Origin: Candidatus Omnitrophota bacterium
GTDB lineage: Bacteria > Omnitrophota > Gorgyraeia > Velamenicoccales > Velamenicoccaceae
Assembly (NCBI GenBank): GCA_003451585.1
Contig: DMEU01000005.1
Location: 23,767-31,573 of the forward strand
Direction: 5' to 3'
Length of the DNA: 7,807 nucleotides
Made by a program: the position numbers and the translations under genes. A model generated the notes under the pieces. The model made no database searches. It had not been told where the DNA came from and saw nothing but the letters and a program-made list of their open reading frames with translations. Below, piece after piece: positions 6,045 through 7,807 of the stretch (positions within the stretch are counted from its first letter, which is position 1; every line of letters starts with the position of its first letter).

Positions 6045-6073
6045 TTGACCGTAAAAGGCCATTGTGATAATCT
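6045..6073 (+). promoter_or_regulatory. Predicted promoter of eno
   Basis: TTGACC (6045-6050) is followed after 17 bp by TAATCT (6068-6073), with TGA directly before it as in an extended -10 box. GATAAT at 6066-6071 is an alternative -10, but with a short 15-bp spacer. The expected start near 6080 gives a leader of about 74 nt before eno. The promoter stands back to back with the one for the FtsH-like gene, with 20 bp between the two -35 boxes. Confidence 0.5.
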
Positions 6074-6106
6074 TTTCACCTAATTAGCCTCATAACAATA
6101 AAATCA

Positions 6107-6131
6107 CCCCTCTTTTATATTTTGAGAGGGG
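6107..6131 (+). promoter_or_regulatory. Hairpin in the eno leader
   Basis: CCCCTCT (6107-6113) and AGAGGGG (6125-6131) form a perfect 7-bp GC-rich stem with an AT-rich 11-nt loop. It lies in the predicted 5' leader of eno and ends 8 nt before the Shine-Dalgarno. An A-run and not a T-run follows on the plus strand, so it is not a terminator for rightward transcription. It could stabilise the mRNA or modulate translation. In the minus direction it is followed by TGATTTTATT, but no gene there needs a terminator. Confidence 0.45.
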
Positions 6132-6139
6132 AAAATTAG

Positions 6140-6145
6140 AAGGAG
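6140..6145 (+). promoter_or_regulatory. Shine-Dalgarno of eno
   Basis: AAGGAG stands 8 nt before the ATG at 6154. It is the strongest ribosome-binding site in the window, fits a highly expressed glycolytic gene and settles the start. Confidence 0.85.
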
Positions 6146-6153
6146 AGACAGGC

Positions 6154-7434
6154 ATGGCGGTTATTAAAGAGATCCTTGCAAGAGAGGTCCTGGATTCAAG
6201 GGGGAATCCTACGGTTGAAGCTGATGTTATCCTAGACTCGGGTATTGTCGGCCGCGCTATTGTGCCGTCGGGCGCGTCAACAGGCGAGCATGAGGCATTA
6301 GAGCTCAGGGACGCCGATAAAAAGAGATATTTAGGAAAGGGTGTTCTAAAGGCTGTAGGCAATATAAAGACCACCATCGCCGATAAATTGAGGGGCATGG
6401 AGCCGAATTTTATAGAGCTCGATAAGATTATGCTTAAAATTGACGGCACGGATAATAAGGCTACTCTTGGGGCAAACGCGATCCTGGCGGTGTCTATGGC
6501 CGCGGCAAAGGCCGAGGCGCAGGCAGAGCGTAAGCCGCTTTATAAGTATCTTGGCGGCAAGAACGCCAATATCCTGCCCATACCTTTGATGAATATATTG
6601 AACGGCGGGCTCCACGCCGATAACAACCTGGATTTCCAGGAGTTCATGATCATGCCTATAGGTTTGCCTACGTTCAAAGAGGCGTTGCGAGCGGCAACAG
6701 AGACGTTCCACAGTCTTAAAACGATATTGAAGGCCAAGAAGCTTTCTACTTCCGTAGGAGATGAGGGCGGTTTCGCGCCTAACCTGCAGTCCAATGAAGA
6801 GGCGTTAGGGCTTATTATCGAGGCTATAACCAAGGCCGGCTATAAGGCAGGCAAAGATATATTCTTGGCGCTTGACGTGGCTGCCAGCTCTTTCTATAAA
6901 GACGGCAAGTATATTGTTGAGGGAAAAGAGAAGAGCTCTGACGATATGATAAAAATATACGGCGAGCTCGTTGAAAAATATCCTATCGTTTCTATCGAAG
7001 ACGGCCTTGCCGAAGATGATTGGGACGGCTGGAAGAAATTGACGGACGCGTTAGGCGATAAGGTGCAGCTGGTAGGCGACGACCTTTTTGTGACCAATGT
7101 CAAAAGGCTGCAGACCGGCATCGACAAAAAGATAGCTAACTCTATCCTTATTAAAGTAAACCAGATCGGCTCTCTGAGCGAGACGCTGGATTGCATAGAG
7201 TTGGCCGGCGACAACGGATACTCAGCCGTCATCTCACACCGCTCGGGTGAGACCGAGGATACAAGCATCGCCCATATCGCTGTCGCAACCGGCGTAGGGC
7301 AGATAAAGACAGGTTCTTTGTCGCGCACGGACAGGGTAGCCAAATATAATGAGCTCTTGCGTATCGAAGAAGAGCTGGGGCAAAGCGCGGTTTATGCCGG
7401 CACGCTCTGGCCGAAGGTGTTTGGCAGGGCATAA
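6154..7434 (+). CDS. eno: Enolase (phosphopyruvate hydratase)
   Basis: Enolase interconverts 2-phosphoglycerate and phosphoenolpyruvate in glycolysis and gluconeogenesis in the cytoplasm. The 426-aa length is normal and the protein is complete. Family motifs appear in order: EVLDSRGNPTVEADV (11-25), the mobile loop SGAST (39-43), NGGLHADNNLDFQEFMIMP (150-168) with His154 and Glu163, and GDEGGFAPN with the general acid/base partner Glu204. Mg2+ ligands are Asp241, Glu282 and Asp309. The catalytic base is Lys334 in LIKVNQIGS, substrate contacts are in SHRSGETEDT (361-370), and Lys385 is in GQIKTGSLSR. All catalytic residues are present. It is preceded by its own promoter, leader hairpin and strong ribosome site, and is followed after 22 bp by the ftsB-like gene with no terminator between. 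The eno-ftsB adjacency is known in many bacteria. Confidence 0.98.
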   Translation: MAVIKEILAREVLDSRGNPTVEADVILDSGIVGRAIVPSGASTGEHEALELRDADKKRYLGKGVLKAVGNIKTTIADKLRGMEPNFIELDKIMLKIDGTDNKATLGANAILAVSMAAAKAEAQAERKPLYKYLGGKNANILPIPLMNILNGGLHADNNLDFQEFMIMPIGLPTFKEALRAATETFHSLKTILKAKKLSTSVGDEGGFAPNLQSNEEALGLIIEAITKAGYKAGKDIFLALDVAASSFYKDGKYIVEGKEKSSDDMIKIYGELVEKYPIVSIEDGLAEDDWDGWKKLTDALGDKVQLVGDDLFVTNVKRLQTGIDKKIANSILIKVNQIGSLSETLDCIELAGDNGYSAVISHRSGETEDTSIAHIAVATGVGQIKTGSLSRTDRVAKYNELLRIEEELGQSAVYAGTLWPKVFGRA

Positions 7435-7456
7435 TCAGCAGACGGCTCAAAAATAG

Positions 7457-7756
7457 ATGTTGCAAAGATTACGGTTTCTCATTATCATATCTATACTCGT
7501 GGGGTTGTTTATCCCGGGTTTTGCCAGGCTGCAGGAATTAAAGAGCAAGCTGGCAGATGCCGAAGACCAGATAAAAAAGACTAAAAGCGATAACGCTCTT
7601 TTGGAAGAAAGAATAGCCCGGATGGATAACCAGGCTTATCTGGAGATAGTGGCCCGTGACAAGATGGGCGTCGTAAAGAAGGGCGAGACAGTAATAAAGA
7701 TAATGCGCGAAGGCGAAGAGATGCCTTCCGATGGAAATACAACAGCAGCAAGATAG
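7457..7756 (+). CDS. FtsB/DivIC-like septum formation initiator protein
   Basis: This 99-aa protein has the layout of the FtsB/DivIC family: a very short cytoplasmic N-terminus, one membrane helix (about 7-23), then a coiled coil (about 25-57, RLQELKSKLADAEDQIKK onwards) on the outer side. It ends with the family signature YLEIVARDKMGVVKKGETVIKI (61-82, quoted in part as YLEIVARDKMGVVKKGE). In E. coli FtsB joins FtsL and FtsQ in the divisome and signals activation of septal peptidoglycan synthesis. The location directly downstream of eno supports FtsB. DivIC is the Gram-positive name for the same family, so I leave the symbol blank. The ATG at 7457 lacks a clear Shine-Dalgarno, and coupling from eno is possible. 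The last 15 or so residues are polar and probably disordered. Confidence 0.85.
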   Translation: MLQRLRFLIIISILVGLFIPGFARLQELKSKLADAEDQIKKTKSDNALLEERIARMDNQAYLEIVARDKMGVVKKGETVIKIMREGEEMPSDGNTTAAR

Positions 7757-7780
7757 TTGGTTTGTTCTTTCTAGAATGAT

Positions 7781-7807
7781 CGCGGGGTGGAGCAGCCTGG
7801 TAGCTCG
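7781..7807 (+). tRNA. Initiator tRNA-fMet, 5' part only (runs off window)
   Basis: The 27 nt from CGCGGGG to the window end match the 5' acceptor strand and D arm of bacterial initiator tRNA. The acceptor strand is C1-G-C-G-G-G-G, T8, and the D stem G10-A11-G12-C13 pairs with G22-C23-T24-C25. The A11-T24 pair is a hallmark of bacterial initiator tRNAs, where elongators normally have a pyrimidine-purine pair. The D loop AGCCTGGTA is canonical. The anticodon is outside the window, so the CAT identity and the C1-A72 mismatch cannot be confirmed. It starts 24 nt after the ftsB-like stop and may be part of the same transcript. Confidence 0.85.

Noticed and set aside
6090..6449. Minus-strand open frame overlapping the eno leader and start
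   Set aside because: It is antisense to conserved enolase sequence and has no ribosome site or family motif.

Overview
The window comes from a bacterial chromosome with roughly half G+C and dense gene packing. It carries ordinary housekeeping genes and one energy-conservation operon. The organism is probably a diderm anaerobe: it has an Rnf ion-translocating ferredoxin:NAD oxidoreductase, whose RnfB is the long polyferredoxin type seen in anaerobes such as Clostridia and Bacteroidetes, and a lipoprotein with a Gln after the lipobox Cys. The overall style (this Rnf, short divergent FtsH-like protease, uncharacterised lipoprotein, and a GGGGACAGGCTAC-type intergenic repeat) recalls uncultured candidate phyla such as Omnitrophota. 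That placement is an impression from memory and has not been tested.

Region 1 (1-2837, plus strand) is the end of an rnf operon: rnfD (5' end cut by the window), rnfE, rnfA and rnfB. rnfG normally lies between rnfD and rnfE. Here that place holds only a 38-bp gap with an A-run/GGGGACAGGCTAC/T-run sequence that looks like a dispersed repeat. rnfE and rnfA overlap by 25 bp. RnfD, RnfE and RnfA form the membrane part, and RnfB accepts electrons from ferredoxin.

Region 2 (2838-3506, plus strand) is purN, the GAR transformylase of purine synthesis. It converges on region 3 with an 11-bp overlap of the 3' ends.

Region 3 (3496-5986, minus strand) is a two-gene unit: a membrane AAA+ zinc metalloprotease of the FtsH family that has almost no extracytoplasmic domain, followed with overlap by a lipoprotein of unknown function.

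Region 4 (5987-6153) is a divergent promoter region. It has a strong sigma70-like promoter for the protease, placed so close to the ATG that the mRNA may be leaderless, and a second promoter for eno whose leader carries a perfect 7-bp hairpin.

Region 5 (6154-7807, plus strand) is eno (enolase), then a small FtsB/DivIC-type septum protein, then the first 27 nt of an initiator tRNA gene that runs off the window. No CRISPR array, transposase gene, complete IS or phage gene is visible. No stretch of more than 300 bases lacks a gene. I see no convincing new multi-gene system. The points most worth a second look are the missing rnfG with a repeat in its place, and the loop-less FtsH/lipoprotein pair.
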